Shown piece by piece: positions 1-10,090 of a DNA stretch of 64,000 nt (its first letter is position 1; each line of letters begins with the position of its first letter). A model generated the notes under the pieces. The model was given only the letters and a program-made list of their open reading frames with translations. It did no database searches and was not told the origin of the DNA. This DNA is from Lachnospiraceae bacterium (GTDB lineage: Bacteria; Bacillota; Clostridia; Lachnospirales; Lachnospiraceae): assembly GCA_015057275.1 (NCBI GenBank), contig SVEO01000007.1, forward strand, positions 34,708 to 98,707, given 5' to 3'. The position numbers and the translations under genes are program-made.

Positions 1-192
1 ATTGTTCAATATATGACGGAACGCCTCATACTCACCATGCAAATCGCTCATGAAATATTCTGTGCCCTTCGGCAAGTTTAAAAGAGCCTGTAAATTAATA
101 ATTTCTGCGCACACCTGCTCTACCGTCGGAAATTTCTCCGCCAGCAACTGTAATACTTCCAACTGTTCTTCCGAAAATGGTTTTTTATTCAA
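1..192 (-). CDS. fbp: Fructose-1,6-bisphosphatase class III, 5' part
   Basis: This is the first 64 codons of a gene that runs off the left edge. The start is TTG, preceded by a GGAGGG Shine-Dalgarno site at good spacing. The peptide contains [19 protein letters not shown], the N-terminal block of the Firmicute class III fructose-1,6-bisphosphatase, where SDLHGE is the first metal-binding motif of the metallophosphatase fold. The enzyme hydrolyses fructose-1,6-bisphosphate in gluconeogenesis in the cytoplasm. Only the N-terminus is visible, so the assignment rests on that motif and the following residues. It lies downstream of proS on the same strand with about 70 bases between. Confidence 0.85.
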   Translation of the reverse strand, partial: MNKKPFSEEQLEVLQLLAEKFPTVEQVCAEIINLQALLNLPKGTEYFMSDLHGEYEAFRHILNN

Positions 193-261
193 GCGTTTCA
201 CCCTCCAATATTTAAAATATTTCCCGGGAAACTTACTCCCGGGAAATATCCTTCTGTATTC

Positions 262-1980
262 TTACGCTAATTCTGCATATAATTTCTGCACTAAATCGAT
301 AATGCTCTGCAAGCCTTCCTCGACTGCTACCTTATAAGAAACCTTCTTATCTCTTGTCACAACTTCAATCAGACCTTCCTGCAGATTCTTCGGGCTGACA
401 ACCACGCGCACCGGCACGCCCATTAAGTCAGCATCCGAGAACATGACGCCCGGACGAACCTTTCTATCGTCGAAAATGACTTCTACTTTTGCCTTCTTTA
501 AATCGTCATATAGCTTATCTGCCACAGTTCTTACCTGCTCGTCGTCAGAACGAATCGCGCACAAATGTACTTCGTACGGTGCGATGGAAATCGGCCAGAT
601 TGGGCCGTAATCATCGTGGTATGCCTCGCAAACAGAGGCCGCCAGGCGACCGACGCCGATACCATAGCACCCCATAATCGGGTACTGTAATTCGCCGTTT
701 TCGTCGGTATACTGCATGTTCATCGACTTTGTATATTTCTGACCGAGCTGGAAAATATTACCAACCTCGATGCCTCGCTTAATGGTAATCGCCGGTTTAC
801 CGCAACATGGGCAAATGCCACCCTCCGCAACTTTCGCAAAATCGTAAAACTCTGCGCCCGGGCAATCTCTTTCGATGTTTAAACCAACATAATGGTAACC
901 TTCCTTATTTGCACCGGCAACTACATTGTGGATACCTGCCAAAGACTTATCAAGCAATACCGTGCAATTATCCGTAATACCAACCGGTCCGATGTAACCT
1001 GCCACTAAACCGCAATCCTCAGTAATGTCTGCTGCGTGGAAATCCTCGCCGAGATAATTTCTTAACTTAGTTTCATTTATTTCCAAATCTCCGCGAATAA
1101 ATACAACAACATACTCATCTGTCATATTTTTTTGATAAACAACCGCCTTACAGGATGCTTTCACGTCACTCTTAAGGTAATTACAAACATCTTCGATGGT
1201 CTTACAGTCCGGTGTGGAAACCATTTCCAGCGCAGTTTCTGCGAGTGCCTCATTGTGGATGACACTCTCAGCAGCTTCCATATTTGCTCTATAATCACAT
1301 TCATTACAGATTACAATAGAGTCCTCACCAACATCAGTAAGCAGCATGTACTCATGCGAAATGCTGCCGCCCATCATACCGGAGTCGGATGCCACCGTAA
1401 TGACCTCCGGCACACCGGCGCGGGCGAAAATTCTCTCATATGCCTCGTAGCATTCCTGATAGTATTTCTCTAGGTCTTCCTGCGAAGTGTGGAAAGAATA
1501 TGCGTCCTTCATCGTAAATTCGCGCACACGAATCATTCCGGCACGCGGTCTTGCCTCGTCACGGAACTTTCTTTGAAACTGATAAATCATAAACGGATAT
1601 TTGGAATAGCTCTGACCGTATTCGCGCACCAACTGCACGGCTGCTTCCTCGTGTGTCATGCCAAGCACCATATCAGAACCGTTGCGGTCTTTCATGCGCA
1701 TCAGCTCGCTGCCGATACTCTCATAGCGGCCGGATTCTCTCCATAAATCCGCCGGCATCACAACCGGGAATAAAACTTCCTGCCCATCAATCGCATCCAT
1801 CTCCTCACGAATGATATTTTCAATCTTTCTTGTCACTCTCTTTAATAATGGAAATTCGGAGAAAATACCGTTGCTGACATACTTCATATAGCCTCCACGC
1901 ACCATCAGAGCATGGCTGTCGATGACGCAATCCGCCGGTCTCTCCTTAAATCTTTGTCCTACTAACTGACTAACTTTCAT
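262..1980 (-). CDS. proS: Prolyl-tRNA synthetase (bacterial type)
   Basis: Charges tRNA-Pro in the cytoplasm. The 572-residue length fits the long bacterial ProRS that has an editing insertion between class II motifs 2 and 3. Class II features are visible: the FPVVMPADLW region, MTHEEAAVQL, FRDEARPRAG (motif 2) and GCYGIGVGRL (motif 3), followed by an anticodon-binding domain. I chose the ATG at 1980 (MKVSQLVG) because GGAGG lies 5 bases upstream. The ATG 12 bases earlier overlaps that Shine-Dalgarno site. Expression is controlled by the T-box leader just upstream. Confidence 0.97.
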   Translation of the reverse strand: MKVSQLVGQRFKERPADCVIDSHALMVRGGYMKYVSNGIFSEFPLLKRVTRKIENIIREEMDAIDGQEVLFPVVMPADLWRESGRYESIGSELMRMKDRNGSDMVLGMTHEEAAVQLVREYGQSYSKYPFMIYQFQRKFRDEARPRAGMIRVREFTMKDAYSFHTSQEDLEKYYQECYEAYERIFARAGVPEVITVASDSGMMGGSISHEYMLLTDVGEDSIVICNECDYRANMEAAESVIHNEALAETALEMVSTPDCKTIEDVCNYLKSDVKASCKAVVYQKNMTDEYVVVFIRGDLEINETKLRNYLGEDFHAADITEDCGLVAGYIGPVGITDNCTVLLDKSLAGIHNVVAGANKEGYHYVGLNIERDCPGAEFYDFAKVAEGGICPCCGKPAITIKRGIEVGNIFQLGQKYTKSMNMQYTDENGELQYPIMGCYGIGVGRLAASVCEAYHDDYGPIWPISIAPYEVHLCAIRSDDEQVRTVADKLYDDLKKAKVEVIFDDRKVRPGVMFSDADLMGVPVRVVVSPKNLQEGLIEVVTRDKKVSYKVAVEEGLQSIIDLVQKLYAELA

Positions 1981-2021
1981 AATATCCTCCATTCCCTAGT
2001 TTTTGTTTTGAAAATAAATAA

Positions 2022-2055
2022 GCCCTAAGCCGACGCTTTCGCATCAGCTTAGGGC
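2022..2055 (-). terminator. T-box intrinsic terminator
   Basis: Inverted repeat GCCCTAAGC / GCTTAGGGC with a small inner GC pair. On the minus strand it is followed by a T-rich stretch before the proS Shine-Dalgarno site. This is the terminator arm of the T-box switch. Confidence 0.88.
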
Positions 2056-2283
2056 GAACATTTTTGTCCGTGTTACCACCTAAATTCAGAGAAATCTCTC
2101 TGCACTCCATTGCCTTGTAACGGTGGCTCCCGGTTCCTTCTAATAACTCACTGCGTTCAAAGGACAGCTCCAAGACTGGTTCCGCAAGTTTTCTTAAAGC
2201 CTCACACCGCCCGGCTTCTCTCTGAAAAGTGTATCTTACGTACTATTTCTCTTCACAGCTTTTTACTTATTGGTTTGTAACCT
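2022..2283 (-). promoter_or_regulatory. T-box riboswitch leader of proS
   Basis: The minus-strand RNA between the promoter and proS has T-box features. A stem I distal region contains AGAGAG and GGTGTGAG motifs. A conserved AGGTGGTAACACGG block (2068-2081) forms the antiterminator bulge that pairs with the NCCA end of uncharged tRNA. A strong terminator follows. Uncharged tRNA-Pro should stabilise the antiterminator and allow proS transcription. A GAACCA segment near 2177-2182 offers CCA as a possible proline specifier codon, but I could not fold the specifier loop by hand, so that part is tentative. Confidence 0.88.
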
Positions 2284-2289
2284 TGTTTC

Positions 2290-2318
2290 ATTATAGGGAG
2301 TTTTTCGGCGAATGTCAA
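2290..2318 (-). promoter_or_regulatory. Sigma-A promoter of proS T-box
   Basis: Perfect consensus on the minus strand: TTGACA (2313-2318), a 17-base spacer, and TATAAT (2290-2295). The position suits transcription starting just before the T-box leader. It lies immediately beyond the stop of the DUF4340 gene. Confidence 0.9.
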
Positions 2319-2327
2319 CCGGATTCT

Positions 2328-2909
2328 TTATTCTTCTGCATCCGTTTCCGTTGCTTCCGCAACTCCCCAGTGCTCCAGCGTCCGCTCAAGGTATGTTGTC
2401 AGTATCGTGTTAACCACGCAAATCTCATTGCCTCCTTCTTCCATAAGATAATAACCGCCGGCAATGTCATTATAATTGCCAAATAAAAATGTACTCTCAC
2501 TACCACCGCTCTGTACAGTCATGATTTTGTAAGTCGGCTCATCAAAGCCATAATCGGAAAGCTCCGTGACGTCGATAACGTCGATGGTTCTTGTTACATC
2601 CATATTGCAGAGGTAATGCACCATTGTTGCTACTTCTTCGGAGTTGATAGAAAATTCCGGAGCATCTTTGGCATACCACACGTCACCGTCGCGGAGCGCA
2701 AAGGCCACACCGGCAGCTTCATTCTCTGCGGATTCATAAGAAATTTCCTCAACTGTCATCTCAGAAATTAAGCGGATTTCTTCTGTGTCTTCAGTCGTTA
2801 TCGTTTCACTTGCATCTTGGTTTTCCGCGCCGGACATCCACAGATAACCGGCACCAAATATCACACATAGTGTAAGAATGATGATAAGTTGCAAATGTTT
2901 CTTCTTCAT
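2328..2909 (-). CDS. DUF4340-type protein of ABC cassette
   Basis: A 193-residue protein with one N-terminal membrane segment (about residues 5-25) and an extracytoplasmic remainder. The pattern FALRDGDVWYAKDAP, the stretch around MVHYLCNMDVTRTIDV, and LSDYGFDEPTYKI is typical of DUF4340 proteins, which sit next to GldG-like proteins in ABC-2 cassettes. The start overlaps the stop of the GldG gene by ATGA, so the two are translationally coupled. The molecular role of the family is not established. It is last in the four-gene operon. Confidence 0.75.
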   Translation of the reverse strand: MKKKHLQLIIILTLCVIFGAGYLWMSGAENQDASETITTEDTEEIRLISEMTVEEISYESAENEAAGVAFALRDGDVWYAKDAPEFSINSEEVATMVHYLCNMDVTRTIDVIDVTELSDYGFDEPTYKIMTVQSGGSESTFLFGNYNDIAGGYYLMEEGGNEICVVNTILTTYLERTLEHWGVAEATETDAEE

Positions 2910-4432
2910 ATTTTTTTCTCCATTCCGAAGCGCTTACCGCGTCTGGAACGCTTCATGCAAATAACAATACCGGTAAGAATTACGCCAAGCGGTACCATAC
3001 CGATAAGCAGTAACTCCCACATCGTAGCCGAGAAACTACTAATCGTAAGATACTCGTCGGTAATAGTTTTTGCACGGATGGAAATTGTTTCCTCACGGTC
3101 ACAGAGCCAGCCAACCGAATTTAAGAACAGATCATGGTTTGCACCGCTGACCATTTCATCAATACTATCTTCCAAAAAATATGCGCCGGTAAAATAAACG
3201 ATTCTTGTTTCGTCCTCGAGCGGCACCTCGATTGCGCTCGCATCCGTGTCAGTAGCCAGTGCTAGTTCTTCTGCATTCTCCCCGACCGTCTCAGTTATCG
3301 CTACACCGAGCGCGAACGGACCGTCAATGTCGCCGTCTTCCTTTTCGTAAATTTCCATTTCCCACCCGGCAAGCTTTGAATAGGATTCATCCGTCGTTTC
3401 AAGCAGATTTTCCACACTCACGTCATCGCGCGATTCTCCCACATAAATGCCCTGTGTGTACGGAAAAAACACATAATACTGTCCGGCAAGCGGCGAGGTA
3501 ATTTCATGGGCGGAATTTATCTCCGGCAGCAGATAGCTGTTGGCCATGTAGTAATATTGGCTGTCACCCTCAATAACCATACCATCTACCGTCGTCACAC
3601 CGTAATATGCCAGCACAGAAGCAATATTTTTATAGGAATCTGCATTATAATTCTCCGCATCAGTAACGATTAACATCTTGCCCCCATCCTGTAAATAAGA
3701 AAGGATCATTTCCGTTTCCGCAGTCGATAAATCCGATGACGGATTCAAAATCAGCAAGCATGCACAATCCTCCGGTACACTTCCCTCACTCAACAGATTC
3801 AAATCCGCCAGCGAAACGTTGTCATTTTCCAGTGCATTGTGTAAAGATGTGGATAACGTCGCATCCCCGTGACCGGATAATTGATACATTACCGGCAATG
3901 AGGTGCTTGCTACGTAATTGAGCGCCGACGTTACCTGATTTTCGCCGTCGAAATAATTATTGTAAATATACTCATATGTTTCATAATCAATACCCGCATA
4001 CTCAGACACATAAATCGAACTGTAGGCAATATAACGGCTGCGACCGGTCACTTCATCAACAACAATCAAACTGTTCTCCTCCGGAGTCTCCGTTGTATAC
4101 TGCGCCGCAAAGTTTGGATATAGCACCGGATCTTTCGTCTTAATGGTAATATGATTACTTTCGGAACAATAACGATTGAGAAATTCGAGCAGAGTCGTAT
4201 CTTCGTAACCATTCTGTGCGAGCAAATAAATCGTAATATCATGATCGAGCGCCTGTGCAATCTGTATCGATTGCTTACCAATGGAATACATTGCGGTCGC
4301 AGTTAAATCAATTTTTGTTTTTGCATCCGGCAGACTGCTCACAAATAAATTCACAATAATTGTAAGTGCGATGGCAGCTAACGACATCGTCGTCGTATAC
4401 ATACCGACGCGAAAATGCTTCTTCTTATCCAT
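2906..4432 (-). CDS. GldG-family ABC-associated protein
   Basis: A 508-residue protein with one N-terminal and one C-terminal membrane segment and a large external domain between. This is the layout of the GldG / ABC-type uncharacterised transport family. The segments DITIYLLAQNGYEDTTLLEFLNRY and VMYQLSGHGDA match that family. The start ATG at 4432 overlaps the permease stop (TAATG) and has GGAG 9 bases upstream. The ATG 9 bases earlier touches the Shine-Dalgarno site and is less likely. It presumably works with the permease and ATPase; the substrate is unknown. Confidence 0.75.
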   Translation of the reverse strand: MDKKKHFRVGMYTTTMSLAAIALTIIVNLFVSSLPDAKTKIDLTATAMYSIGKQSIQIAQALDHDITIYLLAQNGYEDTTLLEFLNRYCSESNHITIKTKDPVLYPNFAAQYTTETPEENSLIVVDEVTGRSRYIAYSSIYVSEYAGIDYETYEYIYNNYFDGENQVTSALNYVASTSLPVMYQLSGHGDATLSTSLHNALENDNVSLADLNLLSEGSVPEDCACLLILNPSSDLSTAETEMILSYLQDGGKMLIVTDAENYNADSYKNIASVLAYYGVTTVDGMVIEGDSQYYYMANSYLLPEINSAHEITSPLAGQYYVFFPYTQGIYVGESRDDVSVENLLETTDESYSKLAGWEMEIYEKEDGDIDGPFALGVAITETVGENAEELALATDTDASAIEVPLEDETRIVYFTGAYFLEDSIDEMVSGANHDLFLNSVGWLCDREETISIRAKTITDEYLTISSFSATMWELLLIGMVPLGVILTGIVICMKRSRRGKRFGMEKKI

Positions 4433-5295
4433 TAGCTCCATCTCCTTTTCTCCAACGACTGCACAGTTAAAAATAAGAACAGCAGCATAATTGACAGATA
4501 ATAAACAATTGAAGTGCCGTCAAACATGCCGTAGATGAAATTCCCCAGCCGCTCAAACAGTGAACACTGATTCAATACGTTCTGAATCAACCCCTCAAAC
4601 GCGGTGTTGTACTTTGTATATAAAAGAAACAATATCATCTGCGCCACAAGAAAAACCGTTCCGGCCAGATAGAAATTCTTAATCATCAGGTACCATATGA
4701 TACTAATCACAATAATCACCAATACAATCGAAATGTATGATGCAAATGCGGTCGAAGCGATAAATCCGGAAATATTCGACATCAAATACAGGACGAGCAC
4801 AGTAAAAAAGCTCAAAATCATCGCCACAATCTGGTTTTCCGTCAGTGATGAAAAGAATAGTCCCATCGCAATCAGCGCACAGCCGAGCATAAAATAACCG
4901 AAAATTGCACTGTAGGCAATCGCAAAATTCACAGTGCCGTAACGGGAAAGGATGGCCGGAATTGCACACATCCACAGTACCGGGATAAGCAGCACCGTTG
5001 CCATCGCTAAAAATTTACCGGCAACAATTTTACTCATCGACATCGGCAGGGAATACAAAAGTTGGTCTGTTTTTTGCTTCTTTTCTTCCGCCACCGAGCG
5101 CATCGTCAACATTGGAATCAAGAATAAATAGAAAAATGTCAGGTTACTTACGACATATTCAAAATTTGGATATAAGTTGACAAATGCAACATACATTGTG
5201 TAAAAGCCTGTAAAACAAATCAATACCGCCACAAAGATGTAGCCGAGAATGCCGTGAAAATACGAGCCGAATTCTCTTTTATAAATCGCTATCAT
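4432..5295 (-). CDS. ABC-2 type permease (GldF-like)
   Basis: A 287-residue integral membrane protein with about six hydrophobic segments and the ABC-2 permease pattern. It starts MIAIYKREFGSYF and includes a MRSVAEEKKQKTDQLLYSLP stretch that is typical of this group. It overlaps the ATPase gene upstream by 17 bases and the GldG gene downstream, so the cassette is tightly coupled. It forms the membrane channel of the exporter; the substrate cannot be inferred from sequence. Confidence 0.82.
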   Translation of the reverse strand: MIAIYKREFGSYFHGILGYIFVAVLICFTGFYTMYVAFVNLYPNFEYVVSNLTFFYLFLIPMLTMRSVAEEKKQKTDQLLYSLPMSMSKIVAGKFLAMATVLLIPVLWMCAIPAILSRYGTVNFAIAYSAIFGYFMLGCALIAMGLFFSSLTENQIVAMILSFFTVLVLYLMSNISGFIASTAFASYISIVLVIIVISIIWYLMIKNFYLAGTVFLVAQMILFLLYTKYNTAFEGLIQNVLNQCSLFERLGNFIYGMFDGTSIVYYLSIMLLFLFLTVQSLEKRRWS

Positions 5296-6112
5296 CTGTC
5301 ATCCCTCCCGTCAGTTCTAAGAATACATCTTCGAGACTCGCTGTGCTTTGCTTCACGCTGAGAATCTCGCAATCGATGTCCTCCAATGCATGTACAACAT
5401 CTGCATAATCTCCGCGAATTATGTACTCAAATGTTTGTCGCGATGTCACTGTATCTACCAGCTTCTCCTTATCCTCGTTCGCCACAAGCTTGCCACCGGA
5501 AATGATAATAATGCGGTCGCACACACTATTTACCTCCGTCAAAATGTGTGAACTTAAAATAACCGTGTGTTCCTCACCAAGTTCGCGAATCAACTGGCGA
5601 ATTTCAATCATCTGCTTTGGATCCAGACCGACTGTCGGCTCATCCAAAATAATAACCTGCGGATTTCCGAGCAATGCCTGTGCAATTCCAACTCTTTGCT
5701 TATAACCTTTGGACAAGTGCTTAATCAGCTGGTCTGCCACATCGGTAATGCCGGTCTTTTTCATCACATAAAGAATATCATCCTTTAGTTCCTGCCCTTT
5801 TACGCCTTTGGCCTGTCCAACAAACTTTAAGTACTCGCGTGGGGTCATGTCCGCATACAGAGGCGGTTGCTCCGGCAGATACCCAATACATTTTTTTGCT
5901 TGCACCGGCTCCTCGAAAATATCATAGCCGTCAATTGTCACCGTTCCAACGGTTGCCGACAAACAGCCTGTAATGATATTCATAGTCGTTGATTTGCCAG
6001 CTCCGTTCGGGCCCAAAAAGCCGTAAATCTTCCCTGAATCCACGGTAAAATTCAGGTCTGACACGGCTTCTATATTCCCATAACGTTTTGTGAGATGTTT
6101 TACTTCAATCAC
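5279..6112 (-). CDS. ABC transporter ATP-binding protein (GldA-like)
   Basis: A 278-residue ATPase. Walker A is GPNGAGKST, the signature region is HLSKGYKQRVGIAQALL, Walker B is VIILDEPTVGLDP, and the switch histidine lies in ILSSHILTEV. I selected the GTG at 6112 because GGAGG lies 5 bases upstream, giving VIEVKHLTKRYG as the N-terminus. The longer reading frame to 6148 has no ribosome site. It is the first gene of the four-gene cassette and powers the permease that follows. Confidence 0.85.
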   Translation of the reverse strand: MIEVKHLTKRYGNIEAVSDLNFTVDSGKIYGFLGPNGAGKSTTMNIITGCLSATVGTVTIDGYDIFEEPVQAKKCIGYLPEQPPLYADMTPREYLKFVGQAKGVKGQELKDDILYVMKKTGITDVADQLIKHLSKGYKQRVGIAQALLGNPQVIILDEPTVGLDPKQMIEIRQLIRELGEEHTVILSSHILTEVNSVCDRIIIISGGKLVANEDKEKLVDTVTSRQTFEYIIRGDYADVVHALEDIDCEILSVKQSTASLEDVFLELTGGMTDDSDL

Positions 6113-6212
6113 AAGAACCTCCATTCCGCTACCTAAGCAGCAATTCAAACTCTCTATATCTTACGCTTAAGAATCGAAATTATTATGGTCACTATGTGAA
6201 ATTTTTCCAAAG

Positions 6213-6256
6213 AAAAAGTGAAGGATTGATGTCCTACTCGGACACACCCCTTCACC
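6213..6256 (-). terminator. Intrinsic terminator after hemW
   Basis: On the minus strand an interrupted stem (GTGAAGG / CCTTCAC with an inner TGTCC / GGACA pair) is followed by TTTTTCTTT. It lies just after the hemW stop and separates hemW-lepA from the ABC cassette. Confidence 0.75.
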
Positions 6257-6262
6257 CCAATA

Positions 6263-7456
6263 TTATGATAGTAAAAATTCTGCCAGCACCTCATTACTCA
6301 TGTCGATTCCGCGACTTGTCAGTCGCAGATATGTCTCGTCTTCTTCAAGTAACTGCCAGTCAAGTAGTTTCTTTATAACGTGGCCATAAACAAAATGAAT
6401 GTCTTTTCCAAACCTTTGCGCAAAATCCACTTTGGAAATACCGGCTGTTTTTCGAAGTCCCAGGAAAGCAAATTCTTCCATCTGTTCGTTTTCAGTTAGA
6501 TTCTGTTCTTCCTCGCGAAGCCGACCGAGAACATCTATCCCTGTCTCGCTCGTGAGCAGCCGAACATACTCTTCTCGTTTTGAAATGTTTCGGTAACGCC
6601 TACCGTCACACAAAGAAGCCGCACCCACGCCAACACCGAGATAATCCGACACATCCCAGTAGCGCAGATTATGCCGGCATTCTCTACCCGGCAAACAGTA
6701 ATTGGAAATTTCGTAGCGCTGATAACCATTTTCCTGCAAAAAATCGGTTATGTAGCGGTACATCTCCATCTCGCTTTCCTCATCCGGCAAAGTAGCATAT
6801 CCTGCTTCGTTCATCCGCGCGAGCGGTGTTTCTTCCTCTAAAATCAGGCTGTAGGCAGAAATATGCGTCGGTCTCAATGCCACGATTTTATCTAGCGTGC
6901 TTATCAAATCCGACATCGTTTGTCCCGGCAGACCGCTCATCAAATCAATGTTGATATTGTCAAAGCCCGCCTGCTTTGCCATTTCATAGGATTGTAAAAA
7001 TTGCTCGTAAGTGTGGATTCTGCCGATTTTCTTTAATAAGTGATTTTCTGCTGACTGCAGCCCGAGACTGATACGATTTACACCGGCCACCTTGTAGCAT
7101 TTGAGTTTCTCTGTTGTTAATGTACCAGGATTGCACTCGACCGTAATCTCGCAATCTGCGGTCAGCGCAAAACATCTGCGCATTTCTGTAAGTATATCCG
7201 CAATTATCTCGCCCGGCAAAATCGAAGGGGTTCCACCGCCAAAAAATACTGTGTCAACTGGCTGTGCCTTCGGATGTTCATCTGCAGTTTCAATCTTCGC
7301 CAGCATCTTACCGGTTAGGCGTATTTCCTTTTTTAATGCCGCCACATATTGTTGCTTTTCCTCATCCTTTGCTTTGCCCGACAAGAAATCGCAGTAGAGA
7401 CATTTTTCCACGCAAAAAGGGATATGAATATAAATCCCTTTGTTGTTTGTCCTCAT
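6263..7456 (-). CDS. hemW: Radical SAM heme chaperone HemW
   Basis: A radical SAM protein of about 397 residues. The N-terminal IYIHIPFCVEKCLYCDF contains the CxxxCxxC cluster motif. The region FFGGGTPS follows, and a C-terminal HemN-like winged domain is present. Proteins with this form are HemW heme chaperones rather than true coproporphyrinogen oxidases. The ATG at 7456 (MRTNNKG) has GAGGG at about 7 bases; the GTG at 7471 and ATG at 7462 have poor spacing. The neighbour lepA is only 18 bases upstream, the conserved lepA-hemW order. Confidence 0.9.
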   Translation of the reverse strand: MRTNNKGIYIHIPFCVEKCLYCDFLSGKAKDEEKQQYVAALKKEIRLTGKMLAKIETADEHPKAQPVDTVFFGGGTPSILPGEIIADILTEMRRCFALTADCEITVECNPGTLTTEKLKCYKVAGVNRISLGLQSAENHLLKKIGRIHTYEQFLQSYEMAKQAGFDNINIDLMSGLPGQTMSDLISTLDKIVALRPTHISAYSLILEEETPLARMNEAGYATLPDEESEMEMYRYITDFLQENGYQRYEISNYCLPGRECRHNLRYWDVSDYLGVGVGAASLCDGRRYRNISKREEYVRLLTSETGIDVLGRLREEEQNLTENEQMEEFAFLGLRKTAGISKVDFAQRFGKDIHFVYGHVIKKLLDWQLLEEDETYLRLTSRGIDMSNEVLAEFLLS

Positions 7457-7474
7457 ATTCATATCCCTCACTTT

Positions 7475-9289
7475 TTATTCGTTATCCAGCTTCAATACAC
7501 TCATGAACGCCTTCTGCGGTATTTCTACATTGCCGACCTGACGCATGCGCTTCTTACCTTCCTTCTGCTTCTCGAGCAGCTTTCTCTTACGCGTGATATC
7601 ACCGCCATAACATTTTGCAAGTACGTCCTTACGCATTGCTTTTACAGTCTCACGGGCGATAATCTTGCTGCCGATAGCCGCCTGAATCGGTACTTCAAAA
7701 AGCTGACGCGGAATCTCTTCCTTTAACTTTTCGCACATTTTTCTGCCGCGCTCGTAAGCGGTGCCGCCGTGCACGATGAACGATAAGGCATCGACTTCCT
7801 CACGGTTAATCAAGATGTCCAACTTCACGAGATTTGCTTCCTCGTAGCCCTTCATCTCATAATCGAAAGATGCATAGCCGCGCGAGCGAGATTTCAGCGC
7901 ATCAAAGAAATCGTAAATGATTTCATTGAGCGGAAGTTCGTATTTTAACAGGGCCCGGTCGCCCTCCATATAATCCATGCTGATGTAAACGCCGCGGCGC
8001 TGCTGACACAGTTCCATAATGGAACCGATAAATTCCTTTGTTACCATAATTTCCGCGCTTACCACCGGTTCTTCCATGTGGTCGATTTCCGACGGGTCCG
8101 GCAAGTTAGACGGATTTGTCAGTTCAATCATGGTGCCATCCGTCTTATATACGTGATAAACTACGCCCGGTGCAGTCGTTACCAAATCAAGATTGTATTC
8201 GCGCTCCAAACGCTCCTGGATGATTTCCAGATGCAAAAGGCCTAAAAATCCGCAGCGGAAACCAAATCCCAAGGCAATCGATGTTTCCGGCTCATATTTT
8301 AAAGCGGCATCATTCAACTGCAGCTTTTCTAACGCATCTCTTAAATCCGGATATTTTGCACCGTCTGCAGGATAAAGTCCGCAATAAACCATCGAATTTA
8401 CTTCCTTGTAGCCCGGCAGCGGCTCGTCGCATGGGCGATTGTCATCGGTAATCGTATCGCCGACCATCGTATCCTTCACATTTTTAATGCTGGCTGTTAT
8501 GTAACCAACCATTCCCGCCGACAGCTCGTCACACGGAATAAACTGACCGGCCCCAAAATAGCCGACTTCCACAACATTTGCCTTCGCTCCGGTTGCCATC
8601 ATACGAATCTGCGTGCCGACTTTAACCGTACCGTTTTTGATACGGCAAAAAACAATTACGCCCTTATATGAATCATAGATACTATCAAAAATCAAGGCTT
8701 GCAGCGGTGAGCTTGCATCGCCGGTCGGAGCAGGAATCTTCTCAACAATCTGTTCTAATACTTCTTCGATATTAATACCGTTTTTCGCAGAGATTAATGG
8801 TGCGTCGTGCGCCTCAATTCCCACCACATCTTCAATTTCATCTTTTACACGATCCGGGTCAGCGCTCGGCAAATCAATTTTGTTGATAACCGGGAATACA
8901 TCCAAATTGTGATCCATCGCCAGATATACATTTGCCAACGTTTGCGCTTCTACTCCCTGTGCCGCATCCACAACCAGCACTGCACCGTCACACGCCGCCA
9001 GACTTCTGGAAACTTCATAATTAAAATCCACATGTCCCGGGGTGTCAATCAAGTTAAAAATATATTCTTCGCCGTCTTTTGCCTTATACACAGTTCTTAC
9101 CGACTGTGCCTTAATCGTGATGCCGCGCTCACGTTCAAGCTCCATGTTATCCAGCACCTGCTCCTGCATCTCACGGCTTGTCAAAAGGCCGGTCTTCTCG
9201 ATAATACGATCCGCCAGCGTGGATTTTCCGTGGTCGATATGCGCAATAATGCAAAAATTGCGAATCTTGCTCTGATCTAAATCAGCCAT
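7475..9289 (-). CDS. lepA: Elongation factor 4 (LepA)
   Basis: A 604-residue translational GTPase that can back-translocate stalled ribosomes. The G1 motif is [10 protein letters not shown]3 is DTPGHVDF, and G4 is [10 protein letters not shown]. The LepA-specific C-terminal domain ends in the basic region [23 protein letters not shown]. Length is standard. AAGGA lies ahead of the ATG. It is in an operon with hemW and possibly with the upstream lipoprotein gene. Confidence 0.98.
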   Translation of the reverse strand: MADLDQSKIRNFCIIAHIDHGKSTLADRIIEKTGLLTSREMQEQVLDNMELERERGITIKAQSVRTVYKAKDGEEYIFNLIDTPGHVDFNYEVSRSLAACDGAVLVVDAAQGVEAQTLANVYLAMDHNLDVFPVINKIDLPSADPDRVKDEIEDVVGIEAHDAPLISAKNGINIEEVLEQIVEKIPAPTGDASSPLQALIFDSIYDSYKGVIVFCRIKNGTVKVGTQIRMMATGAKANVVEVGYFGAGQFIPCDELSAGMVGYITASIKNVKDTMVGDTITDDNRPCDEPLPGYKEVNSMVYCGLYPADGAKYPDLRDALEKLQLNDAALKYEPETSIALGFGFRCGFLGLLHLEIIQERLEREYNLDLVTTAPGVVYHVYKTDGTMIELTNPSNLPDPSEIDHMEEPVVSAEIMVTKEFIGSIMELCQQRRGVYISMDYMEGDRALLKYELPLNEIIYDFFDALKSRSRGYASFDYEMKGYEEANLVKLDILINREEVDALSFIVHGGTAYERGRKMCEKLKEEIPRQLFEVPIQAAIGSKIIARETVKAMRKDVLAKCYGGDITRKRKLLEKQKEGKKRMRQVGNVEIPQKAFMSVLKLDNE

Positions 9290-9333
9290 TCTCTTTGTTC
9301 CTTTCTATGTCAAATCCGTGCCACACATAATCG

Positions 9334-10023
9334 CTACTCTGCACTCTGGGTCTGTTCGATTACAATTTGCTCAATTGCTGTGCGGTGGCTCGTTTTCAGC
9401 GCCGCATCCCCGCTCAGTGTCACGGTATAAATCGTCTCTTTTGTTTCTACAATCACGCAGCTGGTCGTCAAGGTTACTCCGCCAACGTTTGCACTGTAAT
9501 CGTAAATAATTGCGGAACATCCTGCAATCTCCGCCTGCTCGTAGCCACCCATCACAAAAGCTTCAAACACATCCTTGTAAGTCGTCTCGATGAGTTCCTT
9601 CGTATTAAATGCAAAGCTACCGTCATTTTCCTTCGCGTAGCAATTAACACTCTGCGACTGTACATAAACGTTCGCGCTCTCGGTCTGGCTCGCCGTCCAC
9701 GCCTGCGGAAGCTTCATCTTAAGTATACCGTCATAACCGAGAACACTGACTGTTCCATCTGCAATTGTCACTGTACCGGCTACCACTTCATCCGTAGTGT
9801 TCTCACCGTCTGCAATCGTCGTTACCTGCTCGGTTGTGGTCTGCTTCGTCGTAGACTGCTCTGTTGTCGTTTGCTCCGTTGTCGATTGTTCTGTAGTTGT
9901 CTCTTCTTTTTTATTCGTTGTAGTTCCCTGTGCATCGTCCTTCTTGCTATCCTTGCAACCGGTAAGCATCAAGCTGAATAAAAGCACGCATGCACAAGTA
10001 AATAAAAATATTCGTTTCCTCAT
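9334..10023 (-). CDS. Predicted lipoprotein with Thr/Glu/Gln-rich linker
   Basis: A lipoprotein of about 229 residues. The N-terminus MRKRIFLFTCACVLLFSLMLTGC ends in the lipobox LTGC. Next comes a low-complexity linker made of repeated TTTEQS-like units, about residues 35-65, and then a small globular domain of unknown family. The ATG at 10023 has GGAGG 4 bases upstream. It is probably anchored to the outer face of the membrane, with the linker spanning the wall. No function can be assigned. It sits 44 bases upstream of lepA and has its own promoter. Confidence 0.75.
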   Translation of the reverse strand: MRKRIFLFTCACVLLFSLMLTGCKDSKKDDAQGTTTNKKEETTTEQSTTEQTTTEQSTTKQTTTEQVTTIADGENTTDEVVAGTVTIADGTVSVLGYDGILKMKLPQAWTASQTESANVYVQSQSVNCYAKENDGSFAFNTKELIETTYKDVFEAFVMGGYEQAEIAGCSAIIYDYSANVGGVTLTTSCVIVETKETIYTVTLSGDAALKTSHRTAIEQIVIEQTQSAE

Positions 10024-10061
10024 ATATCCTCCATTCCACATGTGAATATTCTAAAGTAAAT

Positions 10062-10090
10062 ATTTTATCTGTTATCGGGAGATTTGTCAA
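10062..10090 (-). promoter_or_regulatory. Sigma-A promoter for lipoprotein-lepA-hemW
   Basis: TTGACA (10085-10090), a 17-base spacer, then TAAAAT (10062-10067) on the minus strand. It overlaps the last codons of deoD and lies upstream of the lipoprotein gene. Confidence 0.8.

Noticed and set aside
4066..4281. Basic minus-strand frame inside the GldG gene
   Set aside because: It lies wholly in another frame of a well-supported gene with no start signal.
9367..9981. Plus-strand cysteine-rich frame
   Set aside because: It is the reverse of the Thr/Gln-rich lipoprotein linker, which yields Cys/Leu/Arg codons by composition.
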